Below, one piece after another: positions 22,701 through 37,700 of a stretch of 64,000 bases of DNA. This stretch comes from Pycnopodia helianthoides (lineage: Eukaryota > Echinodermata > Asteroidea > Forcipulatida > Asteriidae): the NCBI GenBank assembly GCA_032158295.1, contig CM063248.1, positions 23,168,345-23,232,344 on the forward strand, read 5' to 3'. The translations under genes were made by a program, and so were the position numbers. The notes under the pieces were generated by a model. It was not told the DNA's origin and searched no databases. It saw nothing but the letters and a program-made list of their open reading frames with translations. Position 1 is the first letter of the stretch, and every line of letters starts with the position of its first letter.

Positions 22701-25700
22701 TGCTTGTGACTTATCATGTTTCTTGGATTTGTGTAAACAGTTGTTGTATTGCTCTGAATGTTTTGTTGGCATTGTACACTTTCATTAATACATGCCCTCA
22801 AACTTTGAAGAAATGTCAACATGAGATTGTGATTGAATTGAATTGATTGTTCCAAAATTAAAAAGACAATGCCGTCAGTATGGCTTAATTTTCATTTTGT
22901 CAGCACAATCGTTTACTTTTAATGCAATGGAGTCATTTTAAAATAGCTCAGGCTGTTCATTATTTATTGTCTTGCATTATGCGTTTCTAACAAGCAGATA
23001 TTTGTATATAACCTACAGGTGTGTGTTCTACACAGTGAACGCTATATCCCCACATTATGAAGTCTGTAATAATCAGTAACACTTGTCGGTTTAGTTTTGT
23101 TTGTTTTATACAGATGTATGATTTTTATCAGCATGGATTTTGATTGTTTCATCTCCCTAACCTCCCAACTGTTAACACTTAACATAAGGCCTAACACTTC
23201 CCTCTTTGTGTGTTGGATGCCTGTGACATCTTTATAAAGACATCTCTATTAACCAAACGCATTACTAATCCATTAAACCAAGCTTGAAGTGAGTTACGTA
23301 CATGGTTTACGTTTTGTTAATGCATATTAATATAAGGCTGCTATAAACTGCAACAAATTTTTGTGCAAAAGATGACATTTTCCACAGTGGTATATCCACA
23401 TTGGTATGTTTAGCAAGCATTTGTTTGACAAGCATGGAGACTTTAAAGAAAAAATTTTTTTTACAAAAGCATCGTGATTCAATATAGTAGTCAAAATTGT
23501 CTTGTCAACTTTAAATTGAAAATTTCAATAATCCAAGACTTTTGACAAATTTACTGTAAACAGAATGTGAAACAAAACATGGCCATCAGACACATGCCAG
23601 AAGGAGATTTTTGAGAATAAGTTCCGACAACGCGTCTTAAGACTCCCAGAGCTTTGCATAATGATTTGCATAATGATTGCTAGTGATGATTATATTCATA
23701 AACTAATTGAGTGAAATCACAACTAATTGCCCTTTCTGCAACTCCTATATAAACTGGTTAATAATGTCTTTTGCAAGATGTCGCAAGCTCCCCCGTGCCT
23801 TGAAGGAGTGGCCGGCCTTTAATGATCTCAAGAATACAATTGATGACTTCAATGAGACGTGCCCTCTGCTAGAACTTATGACCAATAAGGCCATGAAGCC
23901 ACGTCATTGGCAGAGAATGGCTGATACTACAGGTCATGTCTTTGAAGTAGAGAGTGAATCCTTCTGCCTGAAGAATATCATGGAAGCACCACTGCTTAAA
24001 TCCAAGGAAGATATTGAGGTTAGGATTGTGAAAATGTCAAAACAGTTGTACTGATAGATTAAGATGATTTGAAAATGATGGGAACATCAAAATATGATGT
24101 GCCAAGTCTTTGGATGATGATTGAAAGTAGTGTTTTCTTATAGTGAAAGAGAAAGTATGAGTTTATGAAGAAAAAGTTCACCGTAATATTTGAAGCTACA
24201 TTAAAAGGTTTTTGTACTTGTAGTGACCCAAGTCAACTGACATTATCATCACAATAATCTTTGAGTCAATGTCCCCATGTATTTTACTTGTCACAACATT
24301 TATGAACTTACCATAATTTTTGTGCATAATTTGACACCCAAGGAGGCAAGCTTGGCAGATAGTAGCTGCATCTTTGCAAGTGTTGATGTTTGTTTGATAC
24401 TGATTTAATATTCTATTTCATGTGATATTTAGGACATCTGTATCTCAGCAGTGAAAGAGAAAGACATTGAGGCTAAACTGAAGGCTGTCATTGCAGAATG
24501 GAGTGCTCGGGATATTATCTTTGCTAACTTCAAGAACCGTGGAGAGCTTCTCCTTAGAGGTGACAACATCACTGAGATTATTAGCTTCATGGAAGATGGT
24601 TTGATGGTCTTAGGATCTCTTCTGAGTAACAGGTGAGGTGCTCAACTATCTTCACTATGATGTGAAATAGATCTTTATTGTTTGACCTGTAAACTGTCTT
24701 TACTTATTAAGATGTTATACAAATATTAGATACAAAGGAGCACAATATAGCAGAATTTAATCATGAGGTGAAAACTGGACTGTATATCAGGTTTTGAAAA
24801 ATTTATAATTTATTTCAACAATAAGGTATTAAACGACTGATAGCCATACGCATGTTGGCACACAAGCTTACGCACTCACAAATAAAGTGCAACGCAATCA
24901 ATACATTCGGTATTCAATATAATTTCTTTTAGTACATGTGAAGTTTAGTTACGAAGCATCCCAAGCATCCCATATTTATCAATATAGGACTTCTATATTA
25001 AATTTGGAGTTTCGAAAGAGTATACAATGCAAAATAAAGTAATCAATCAAATGACAAGGGTCTATAAATGCGGTATATAATCGGAGTTGACTAATAAGGA
25101 ATGTCTTATATTTTTACAGATACAATGCACCGTTCAAAAAGAGTATTCAGCAATGGGTACAGAACCTGTCTTATACAAGTGAGATCATTGAGCAATGGAT
25201 GCAAGTACAGAACCTTTGGGTTTATCTTGAAGCTGTGTTTGTAGGTGGAGACATCGCTAAACAGCTACCTAAGGTATGGAATTATGGAGTTCAACAAAAG
25301 TGACTTGCATCTCATAGGAATTGCACGTTGAAAGAAAAAAGTACTTATATTGGAAGTTGCAAAAGCAAAGGAAAAGTAGATTTTGTGGTTTGGTATATGG
25401 CTGTTGCTGGGTTTACTGATTGTTTTGTTTCTAATATGGGAAATAAAGAAATGGATACTTGTTTCATTAATTGATCCTTAATCTAATTTTTATTTTTCTC
25501 TTACAAGTCCTTTGTATATTTCTGCCCTGCCTTCATTTACAGGAAGCCAAACGCTTCTCCAACATTGACAAGTCTTGGGTGAAAATCATGGTTCGTGCTC
25601 ATGAGAACACCAACGTTGTTCAGTGCTGTGTTGGAGATGAGTTTATGGGACAGTTATTGCCTCACCTTTTAGAGCAACTGGAACTGTGTCAGAAGTCACT

Positions 25701-28700
25701 CACAGGGTAAGGGTCAATGTATGATTATAGACCCCTCACAAATCACAATACCTTTGCTTTGATCAATGTTACATGAATTTTAGCTACTCATTCACAGTTG
25801 GAATAGCTAACATAGACAACAGTGTCTGTTTGAATTTTTATAGGAAAAGAATAGCTGCACAACAATGAAAACACTAAACCATAAATTATTATCAATTTCT
25901 AATATGAGAAAAGGGGGCACATTTCAAAACTTGTACAACTAATGTTTTTAAATTTCTTAATTTTATGTTTTTAAAATTCTTAATTTTATGTGTTAAATAT
26001 CGTGATATATCTTACCTGCCAGGAAATGCCATGGAATGCACAACATCACTCATTCTGTAAACAAAGTCAAATGGTCTACTTGTGGTATACTATTTTTGTC
26101 AGCATAATGTTAGTATACATAATGATATCATGCCAACAAAAATGTGTACAACTAGCGAAAGTGCATGATTCTATGTGGAATGATGTGCACTAGTGAAAAA
26201 AGTTGTTTTTCAAAACTTTGTATTGAAGTAATCATGTTATGTATTTTAAATTTCTCTGACTTCCAGTTACCTTGAGAAGAAACGTCTGTTGTTCCCAAGA
26301 TTCTTCTTTGTCTCAGACCCTGCCCTTCTTGAGATCCTCGGCCAAGCTTCAGATTCTCACACCATCCAGGCTCATCTTCTCAGTATCTTTGATAATACTA
26401 AGATGGTTAAGTTTCATGAGAAGAGTTATGATCAGATCTTGGCCATAATCTCATCTGAAGGAGAGACAATTGAGGTAGGAGAGAAGGGCAAATAAGAAGA
26501 CTTGTGCCTTGCATTAAGTAACTATTAGACTAGAAATAGATGTTGATTGTAAAGAAAGTGGTGTAAACCACAGTTGATACTGACAGGGCTAAATTTTAAT
26601 TAATGGGTTGAACAAAGAAAACTGACTAGATCGGAATTGAACCTGCGACCTCTGGATTAACGTGCAGGTGCTCTACCAACTGAGCTATCTAGCCCTAATG
26701 TTGGTGGTCTCCCTATTTTGTCATATTTTTTGTTCGGGGGTGCCAGTCAGAAGCCATTCAACCTGTAACTTCTGTATAATCAGGGATCACACTCAAGTCT
26801 ACGATACAACTTGGGAAGCTTTTTTTGAACTAAATTAGGAGATCAACCCTCATAATGAGTTGATCAAGAACTCAACTGGTCATTTATTGTTGGACAAACG
26901 GCGCCCACAACTCTGTGAGTTGTGTATGCATTCTCAATATGATAGAATTTTGCAGAATAGCATAATTTATCTATCATCCAAAAGGACAGTGGATGATATT
27001 GACTGGTCAGACAGTAAGAGGGTTGACTGTGTACCTTTTAGATGCATTCACCACATGATAATCTATCATTCAAAACCACATTGGATGATATTGAATGGTC
27101 AGACAGTAGGAGGGTTGACTGTGTACTATCATTTATGCATTCACCATTTGAAAATTTATCATTCAAAACCACAGTGGATGATATTGAATGGTCAAACAAT
27201 CTTAACTTTATTATCTTTGTCCTGCAGATATTTGTATCAGTTTTGTAGTTATGTTTGCTTATTGTGACCTTTGTCTTGTTACTAATTTATCCGTTCAGCT
27301 GGAGAAACCAATTAAAGCTGAGGGTAACGTTGAGATCTGGCTGATGAATCTAATGATGATGTCTCAACGTTCTGTACATGGTGTCATCCGTACTGCTGCT
27401 TTAGCTGTTCAAGATTCCAGCTTTAACTTGATTGAATTCCTGAATTCCTACCCAGCTCAGGTATGTACATGGTGAACTAATGTTGCTGCCAGGGTTTGTT
27501 CTTACCTGTTTCAGTGGTTAGGTAGCATGTCTTATAACTGATATGCCAGCTTTTCTACCGGTCCATATTTTTAAGTTTCCTTTGAATTTGCACAAACTTG
27601 TCCTTTTGAAACAGTATAGTGGTTTGCATATAGCAGTTGTAAGCAAAGAACTAGCCAGTTGGACAGTTTAAACGGGCATTTTGCCAGTGTTCCACTGTTG
27701 AGATAAAACACTGGTTACTATTAATATCATTAATTTTTTTATATAAGGTTATTGTCATGTCATAAACTGAATATCTGTTCTCTTGTTAATTAGTAAACAA
27801 TACCTTTTATTTTGTACCAGGTTGGTCTTCTAGGGATTCAGATGATCTGGACTCGAGATGCTCAGGAAGCATTGACTAATGCTAAATATGATCGCAAGGT
27901 CATGCAGCAAACCAACCAAGCATTCCTTGAGCTGCTGAATCTTCTAATTGAGCAAACTACACGTACCCTCTCTAAGGTGGAGAGAAGGAAGTTTGAGACT
28001 CTTATCACCATCCATGTGCACCAGAGAGACATCTTTGATGACCTGGTGAGGTTTTTGATATATTTGTCAGTATTAATAATGATACTGAGTTCTTATATAG
28101 CGCTTTATCACAGCAATTGGCGTCTCAAAGCGCTCAGTATTTTTTCTTGCAAAGTATGTGGAGCTATGTTTTGAAGTATGAGACCTGTTGCTTTACATAG
28201 CACCATGTAATGGTTTACAAGGTGCTGTGGCGCAATATGCTGCCAATCAAACCAGGAACACCGGGGCAAACCCCTTCTCTTTAAGATAAGTGTAACTGGG
28301 TTCTTTTACATGCATTACACAACACACGGGACCCACGGCTTTACGTCCCATCCCAAGGACGCAGCAATGATGGTTAAGTGTCTTGCTTAAGGACACAAGT
28401 GTCCTGACCGGGACTCGAACCCACACTCTGCTGATCAGAAACACCAGAGCCTGAGTACGGTGTTCTTATCCGCTCGGCCACGACACGCCATTTCAGATGC
28501 CTTCTGAGAAATATCAGTTTGAATTATTGTTTTAATGTGCATTAAATTGATGCACAGTGTTAATATCTTTTCAATCTTTTGGTAAATAAACATTAAAGAA
28601 AGAATTAATTTTGTTGTTTTACTCTTTGGCAGGAAAATTTTGTTAGTTTTAAAACACAGTTTTAAAAGCTGTTTGAATTGGTGTAAAGTGATAGATTTGA

Positions 28701-31700
28701 CCTGTAATTTTAACAACACTGTTTTTTTTCACTAGGTGAGAATGCACATAAAGACTCCTGCTGATTTTGAATGGCTGAAACAGACTCGTTTCTATTTCAA
28801 TGAAGACAATGATAAGATGTTGGTTTCTATCACTGATGTAGACTTCTTGTATCAGAATGAGTTTCTTGGATGTACAGAACGTCTTGTCATCACTCCTTTA
28901 ACAGACAGGTAAACTCAAGGGAATAATTTAATGTACATGAAGCTGTAATTTGTGTAAGTGTTTTTGTGAAGTCAATAGAAAGGTGTGTTACAATTTGTTC
29001 TGGTTTTATTTTTGTTATTGTATAATGCATTGGGGTCATGCTCTTTAACTTTGCAATATGAAATATTCTTTACAACAAAACAGTATATTCATTGAAGTTT
29101 CAGAACAAATAACATTGCTATTGGTGATATTTTTCTAGATGTTACATCACTTTGTCTCAAGCTCTGGGTATGAGCATGGGAGGTGCTCCGGCAGGTCCTG
29201 CTGGTACTGGTAAGACAGAGACAACTAAAAATTTTACCCCGCCGCCCTGAGTATAGATACTCAACATTTTATCATAAGACAACAAACTTTGCGTACCCAC
29301 TTCAACTACTGTTACCAAGCCAATAAATTGATGACCTCTGAGTGCCCCCACCTCGCTTCAATTTACCTCCTTACCCTACATTTCAGCAATAATTATACGT
29401 AAGAAGAGATTAGTGTGCCCATCCCGCTAGTTGCTACTAATTCTCATTTTAAGCTGAACCATGTTTGTTTTTTCAGTCCAAAACACAAATAAAAGTTTTG
29501 ATTATTAGTATTATTTGATACAGTATAGTGATTTTTCTATATTAATAATAACAATAATAATAATAACCATTCTTATATAGTGCATTTCTCAATAACATAT
29601 CAATGCGCTTTACATTAGTGCCCTGGTCATTGGGCCAATAGCATTCCTGTAATCTTTCTCAGCTCCCTGGGTAGTATACAGCCCTGTGCTGCCGTGGCGC
29701 TCCAAAGGCTTTTTCACACACAACATCAACCTCTACCCTCGCAGGTACCCATTTATACCCCTGGGTGAAGAGAAGCAATTATAGTAAAGCATCTTGCTCA
29801 AGGACACAAGTGTCATGACCGTGATTCGAACCCACACCCCGATGACTTGACCACCAGAACTTGAATCCGATGCTCTAAACCACTCGGCCATGACACCCTA
29901 CGTGAATCTTGGGTGATATGAGTATCGATTGATTGATCTGTCTTATCCCGTAAAGAGTCTAGAAAGCAGGAAGTAGTTTTACATCTGAGCCTAAGCTGTT
30001 GCAAAGATGATTATTGCAAAATGGAAGCTTATTTGAATTGATACTTCTCATTGTGAAATTGATTTTGTTTTGTTCGTTATAAGGCAAAGAGGAAACTCCT
30101 GTACAGGCCGTAACTCCAGCTGCACCAGTTAAGAACTACTTCAAGAGTGTCAGTGAAAACAAGGAGATTGCCAAACTCGTCTCTCTACTTTCTACCTGCG
30201 TCAATTCCACTAAGAAAGAAGTAACTACTGCACTTGAGAAGTTTGCTCACTATCACCCTATTTGGCAGAAGGAACGTAATGAGACTCTGGAGGAGTTTCT
30301 AGCAGCAGGACCTAAGCTTGGTGACTTCCAGACTATGTTGCTTCATTACAGTGAACTGGAGGCAGAGATACAAGCTGAGCCTGAGTTCTATAATGTAGGC
30401 GCCATTGCTTTATTCACAGGTGAGTATATGACTGACAGGCTACCATTAGACAACATCAATCTTTTTCTATTTTAAAAGTCAAGTAATAAACTACAAGGGT
30501 AATTTTTAAATAATTTGGGGATGAGCAAAGGAAAATTTACTCGAAGCGGGATTTGAATCAACGACCTCCGGATTAACGTGCTGGCGCTCTACCAACTGAG
30601 CTATCTAAAATTTACCCAGTCAGTTTCCTTTGTGGTTTATTACTTGACATTTGAAATAAAAAATTTGCATCCCTTAAGGTGATCCGCTGGCTGCCGCTTC
30701 TCAGGTTGTATCGTAAACTTGGGTGTGATCCCTGGCCGTAAACAATTGTATGGCATCTGACTGGCATCCCCAAACAAAGATATTGACAAAATAGGGAGAT
30801 AGATAGCTCAGTTGGTAGACACGTTAAACGGGAGGTCGTTGGTTCAAATCCCGCTCAAGTCAATTGTCCTTTGTTCAATCCCAAATTTTTCTAATTTAAT
30901 TCTAAGATGTTGTAATCTCATAATATTGACGCAAAAAGTAATTCACGACCTGACATTTTGACCCTAGCGGAGTCTTTGCCCCTACCCCCCTATGTCTCCT
31001 TCATTGTTCCACCCTTGCTTTTTCTGTGTGCTTTCTGCCTCTTTCTTTTCATTTCTTTCCACCTGACTGCTTCTGTTACACCAGTATACCTGTTAATGTG
31101 TGTTGTGTTGTCATTAAGCCTTCGAGAAAGACTCTGGTAGTGTCTAAATGTCAGGCCATTCTAGTTAAAACAATTTTTTTCATTTATACCCTAGGTCTTT
31201 GTAGTTGGTAAGCAGTTTGCAATAGCTAATTCTATTTTTCCTTTGTATTGACTTAATTGTTGAACCTTTGACCTTTGTACAGAGAATCTGAAGCTAGCCT
31301 TGACAACAGAGACCCGTGCTTGGCAACTTGCCTTCAGCCGAGCTTGCAATGATAAATACCGCAACATGATGGAAGATATCTTTGAATTCATTGATGAAGT
31401 ATCAAAGAGATTGAATCGACCAGTCAAGGATTTAGATGACATCCGTCTGGTCATGTTATCTCTTAAAGAAGTCAGAGAGAATGAGATCCGAATTGATATG
31501 GAAATAGGACCAATTGAGGTAAGTTGGAGTCTTGAAGTTTGAATGCCACTCAGATGTTTTATATCAACCTGGATTTACAGACTATAAATTATTTAATTTT
31601 TTAAACATTGTTATGTACTTTATTCTTTCTCATCAATCTCAGGAATCTTACGCCCTTCTCAACAAGTATGAGCTCCTTGTTGCAAAAGAAGATGCAGAGA

Positions 31701-34700
31701 AGGTTGATACTTTGCGTTACTCTTGGGAACGAGTAGCTGCCCAGTCCATTGAGATGTCTCATTATCTTCTACAAATCCAACCTGACTTTCGTGGTGGCTT
31801 GCTTAGTGATGTTGAGGCATTCATTACAGATTGTGGTACATTCTACTCAGAGTATCATGATGTAAGATACTTTCTTATTTAATTGTTGTTGTAAACTTCA
31901 TTATGCAATTTAGTTTTATGAGTGGTGCAGATAACAGAAGACTCCACAGTGTTATTATGATTTAATTTTCTTGCATTCTCTTCAAATCTTTTCTTTTGAT
32001 TTCTATTTATTGTTAGACTGGACCCATGGTGACTGGTCTCCAACCAAAAGAAGCCAGTGATCGTTTGGTTGTTTACCAGAATCGCTTTGACACCCTCTTC
32101 AGAAAGTACACCACATATACTGGAGGAGAAGAGCTTTTTGGTTTATCTGTCACAGAATATCCTGAGCTGTTACAAATTAAGAAGGAGTTGAACCTACTTC
32201 AAAAGCTGTATGGACTTTACAATGACGTCATTGATCGAGTGAATGGATATTATGACATCCTATGGGCGATGTAGACATTGAGAAGATTAATCAAGAATTG
32301 ATTGACTTTCAGAACAGGTATGTTGTGTGCTTGATGTGGTACTTGGGTATGGTGCTGGACACTGGAGCTAATCAGTCGAACTAATAGATGTAAAATCATT
32401 GGTTTGTGTGTTTTTTTTTATGTGCTTGTTACTAATCATGTTTCTTGTGTTGGTGTAAATACTTGTCATATTGTTCTGAATATTTTGTTGTTTTATTTTT
32501 GTAAGTTAGTGTGTTGATTGCTTGTGACTTATCATGTTTCTTGGATTTGTGTAAACAGTTGTTGTATTGCTCTGAATGTTTTGTTGGCATTGTACACTTT
32601 CATTAATACATGCCCTCAAACTTTGAAGAAATGTCAACATGAGATTGTGATTGAATTGAATTGATTGTTCCAAAATTAAAAAGACAATGCCGTCAGTATG
32701 GCTTAATTTTCATTTTGTCAGCACAATCGTTTACTTTTAATGCAATGGAGTCATTTTAAAATAGCTCAGGCTGTTCATTATTTATTGTCTTGCATTATGC
32801 GTTTCTAACAAGCAGATATTTGTATATAACCTACAGGTGTGTGTTCTACACAGTGAACGCTATATCCCCACATTATGAAGTCTGTAATAATCAGTAACAC
32901 TTGTCGGTTTAGTTTTGTTTGTTTTATACAGATGTATGATTTTTATCAGCATGGATTTTGATTGTTTCATCTCCCTAACCTCCCAACTGTTAACACTTAA
33001 CATAAGGCCTAACACTTCCCTCTTTGTGTGTTGGATGCCTGTGACATCTTTATAAAGACATCTCTATTAACCAAACGCATTACTAATCCATTAAACCAAG
33101 CTTGAACTGAGTTACGTACATGGTATACGTTTTGTTAATGCATATTAATATAAGGCTGCTATAAACTGCAACAAATTTTTGTGCAAAAGATGACATTTTC
33201 CACAGTGGTATATCCACATTGGTATGTTTAGCAAGCATTTGTTTGACAAGCATGGAGACTTTAAAGATAAAAATTTGTACAAAAGCATCGTGATTCAATA
33301 CAGTAGTCAAAATTGTCTTGTCAACTTCAAATTGAAAATCTCAATAATCCAAGACTTTTGACAAATTTACTGTAAACAGAATGTGAAACAAAACATGGCC
33401 ATCAGACACATGCCAGAAGGAGATTTTGAGAATAAGTTCCGACAATGCGTCTTAAGACTCCCAGAGCACATAGGCTTTGCATAATGATTGCTAGTGATGA
33501 TTATATTCATAAACTAATTGAGTGAAATCACAACTAATCGCCCTTTCTGCAACTCCTATATAAACTGGTTAATAATGTCTTTTGCAAGATGTCGCAAGCT
33601 CCCCCGTGCCTTGAAGGAGTGGCCGGCCTTTAATGATCTCAAGAATACAATTGATGACTTCAATGAGACGTGCCCTCTGCTAGAACTTATGACCAATAAG
33701 GCCATGAAGCCACGTCATTGGCAGAGAATGGCTGATACTACAGGCCATGTCTTTGAAGTAGAGAGTGAATCCTTCTGCCTGAAGAATATCATGGAAGCAC
33801 CACTGCTTAAATCCAAGGAAGATATTGAGGTTAGGATTGTGAAAATGTCAAAACAGTTGTACTGATAGATTAAGATGATTTGAAAATGATGGGAACATCA
33901 AAATATGATGTGCCGAGTCTTTGGATGATGATTGAAAGTAGTGTTTTCTTATAGTGAAAGAGAAAGTATGAGTTTATGAAGAAAAAGTTCACCGTAATAT
34001 TTGTAGCTACATTAAAAGATTTTTGTACTTCAATGTATTGACCCAAGTCAACTGACATTATCATCACAATAATCTTTGAGTCAATGTCCCCATGTATTTT
34101 ACTTGTCACAACATTTATGAACTTACCATAATTTTTGTGCATAATTTGACACCCAAGGAGGCAAGCTTGGCAGATAGTAGCTGCATTTTTGCAAGTGTTG
34201 ATGTTTGTTTGATACTGATTTAATATTCTATTTCATGTGATATTTAGGACATCTGTATCTCAGCAGTGAAAGAGAAAGACATTGAGGCTAAACTGAAGGC
34301 TGTCATTGCAGAATGGAGTGCTCGGGATATTATCTTTGCTAACTTCAAGAACCGTGGAGAGCTTCTCCTTAGAGGTGACAACATCACTGAGATTATTAGC
34401 TTCATGGAAGATGGTTTGATGGTCTTAGGATCTCTACTGAGTAACAGGTGAGGTGCTCAACTATCTTCACTATGATGTGAAATAGATCTTTATTGTTTGA
34501 CCTGTAAACTGTCTTTACTTATGAAGATGTTATACAAATATTGGATACATAGGAGCACAATATAGCAGAATTTAATCATGAGGTGAAACTGGACTGTATA
34601 TCAGGTTTTGAAAAATTTATAATTTATTTCAACAATAAGGTATTAAACGACTGATAGCCATACGGTGTTGGCGCACAAGCTTATGCACTCACAAATAAAG

Positions 34701-37700
34701 TGCAATGCAATCAATACATTCGGTATTCAATATAATTTCTTTTAGTACATGTGAAGTTTAGTTACGAAGCATCCCAAGCATCCCATATTTATCAATATAG
34801 GACTTCTATATTAAATTTGGAGTTTCGAAAGAGTATACAAGGCAAAATAAAGTAATCAATCAAATGACAAGGGTCTATAAATGCGGTATATAATCGGAGT
34901 TGACTAACAAGGAATGTCTTATATTTTTACAGATACAATGCACCGTTCAAAAAGAGTATTCAGCAATGGGTACAGAACCTGTCTAATACAAGTGAGATCA
35001 TTGAGCAATGGATGCAAGTACAGAACCTTTGGGTTTATCTTGAAGCTGTGTTTGTAGGTGGAGACATCGCTAAACAGCTACCTAAGGTATGGAATTATGG
35101 AGTTCAACAAAAGTGACTTGCATCTCATAGGAATTGCACGTTGAAAGAAAAAAGTACTTATATTGGAAGTTGCAAAAGCAAAGGAAAAGTAGATTTTGTG
35201 GTTTGGTATATGGCTGTTGCTGGGTTTACTGATTGTTTTGTTTTTAATATGGGAAATAAAGAAATGGATACTTGTTTCATTAATTGATCCTTAATCTAAT
35301 TTTTATTTTTCTCTTACAAGTCCTTTGTATATTTCTGCCCTGCCTTCATTTACAGGAAGCCAAACGCTTCTCCAACATTGACAAGTCTTGGGTGAAAATC
35401 ATGGTTCGTGCTCATGAGAACACCAACGTTGTTCAGTGCTGTGTTGGAGATGAGTTTATGGGACAGTTATTGCCTCATCTTTTAGAGCAACTGGAACTGT
35501 GTCAGAAGTCACTCACAGGGTAAGGGTCAATGTATGATTATAGACCCCTCACAAATCACAATACCTTTGCTTTGATCAATGTTACATGAATTTTAGCAAC
35601 TCATTCACAGTTGGAATAGCTAACATAGACAACAGTGTCTGTTTGAATTTTTATAGGAAAAGAATAGCTGCACAACAATGAAAACACTAAACCATAAATA
35701 TTATCAATTTCTAATATGAGAAAAGGGGGCACATTTCAAAACTTGTACAACTAATGTTTTTAAATTTCTTAATTTTATGTTTTTAAAATTCTTAATTTTA
35801 TGTGTTAAATATCGTGATATATCTTACCTGCCAGGAAATGCCATGGAATGCACAACATCACTCATTCTGTAAACAAAGTCAAATGGTCTACTTGTGGTAT
35901 ACTATTTTTGTCAGCATAATGTTAGTATACATAATGATATCATGCTAACAAAAATGTGTACAACTAGCGAAAGTGCATGATTCTATGTGGAATGATGTGC
36001 ACTAGTGACAAAAGTTGTTTTTCAAAACTTTGTATTGAAGTAATCATGTTATGTATTTTAAATTTCTCTGACTTCCAGTTACCTTGAGAAGAAACGTCTG
36101 TTGTTCCCAAGATTCTTCTTTGTCTCAGACCCTGCCCTTCTTGAGATCCTCGGCCAAGCTTCAGATTCTCACACCATCCAGGCTCATCTTCTCAGTATCT
36201 TTGATAATACTAAGATGGTTAAGTTTCATGAGAAGAGTTATGATCAGATCTTGGCCATAATCTCATCTGAAGGAGAGACAATTGAGGTAGGAGAGAAGGG
36301 CAAATAAGAAGACTTGTGCCTTGCATTAAGTAACTATTAGACTAGAAATAGATGTTGATTGTAAAGAAAGTGGTGTAAACCACAGTTGATACTGACAGGG
36401 CTAAATTTTAATTAATGGGTTGAACAAAGAAAACTGACTAGATCGAAATTGAACCTGCGACCTCTGGATTAACGTGCAGGTGCTCTACCAACTGAGCTAT
36501 CTAGCCCTAATGTTGGTGGTCTCCCTATTTTGTCATATTTTTGTTCGGGGTGCCAGTCAGAACCCATTCAACCTGTAACTTCTGTATAATCAGGGATCAC
36601 ACTCAAGTCTACGATACAACTTGGGAAGCTTTTTGGAACTAAATTAGGAGATCAACCCTCATAATGAGTTGATCAAGAACTCACTGGTCATTATTGTTGG
36701 ACAAACGGCGCCCACAACTCTGTGAGTTGTGTATGCATTCTCAATATGATATAATTTTGCAGAATAGCATAATTTATCTATCATCCAAAAGGACAGTGGA
36801 TGATATTGATTGGTCAGACAGTAAGAGGGTTGACTGTGTACCTTTTAGATGCATTCACCACATGATAATCTATCATTCAAAACCACCTTGGATGATATTG
36901 AATGGTCAGACAGTAGGAGGGTTGACTGTGTACTATCATTTATGCATTCACCATTTGAAAATTTATCATTCAAAACCACAGTGGATGATATTGAATGGTC
37001 AGACAGTAGGAGGGTTGACTGTGTACTATCATGTATGCATTCACCATATGATAATCTATCATTCAAAACCACAGTGGATGATATTGAATGGTCAAACAAT
37101 CTTAACTTTATTATCTTTGTCCTGCAGATATTTGTATCAGTTTTGTAGTTATGTTTGCTTATTGTGACCTTTGTCTTGTTACTAATTTATCCGTTCAGCT
37201 GGAGAAACCAATTAAAGCTGAGGGTAACGTTGAGATCTGGCTGATGAATCTAATGATGATGTCTCAACGTTCTGTACATGGTGTCATCCGTACTGCTGCT
37301 TTAGCTGTTCAAGATTCCAGCTTTAACTTGATTGAATTCCTGAATTCCTACCCAGCTCAGGTATGTACATGGTGCACTAATGTTGCTGCCAGGGTTTGTT
37401 CTTACCTGTTTCAGTGGTTAGGTAGCATGTCTTATAACTGATATGCCAGCTTTTCTACCGGTCCATATTTTAAAGTTTCCTTTGAATTTGCACAAACTTG
37501 TCCTTTTGAAACAGTATAGTGGTTTGCATATAGCAGTTGTAAGCAAAGAACTAGCCAGTTGGACAGTTTAAACGGGCATTTTGCCAGTGTTCCACTGTTG
37601 AGATAAAACACTGGTTGCTATTAATATCATTAATTTTTTTATATAAGGTTATTGTCATGTCATGAACTGAATATCTGTTTCTCTTGTTAATTAGTAAACA

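Larger units (their letters stand above)
19412..29229 (+). repeat. Tandem duplication, copy 1 (~9.8 kb)
   Basis: Runs from AATTTTACC in intron 13 to ACAACTAAA inside exon 26. At 29229/29230 the sequence passes straight from the AAA1 exon into the intron-13 start, with only 2-3 bases of AA overlap. Introns, exons, SINEs and microsatellite tails are all repeated in the same order in copy 2. Confidence 0.95.

Noticed and set aside
26860..27267. 135-codon plus-strand frame in intron 22 (and 157-codon counterpart in copy 2)
   Set aside because: They span the ~92-bp VNTR and differ in length only by the number of units.
29157..29351. 64-codon minus-strand frame across the duplication junction
   Set aside because: It is a shadow of exon 26 and the joined intron, existing only because of the junction.
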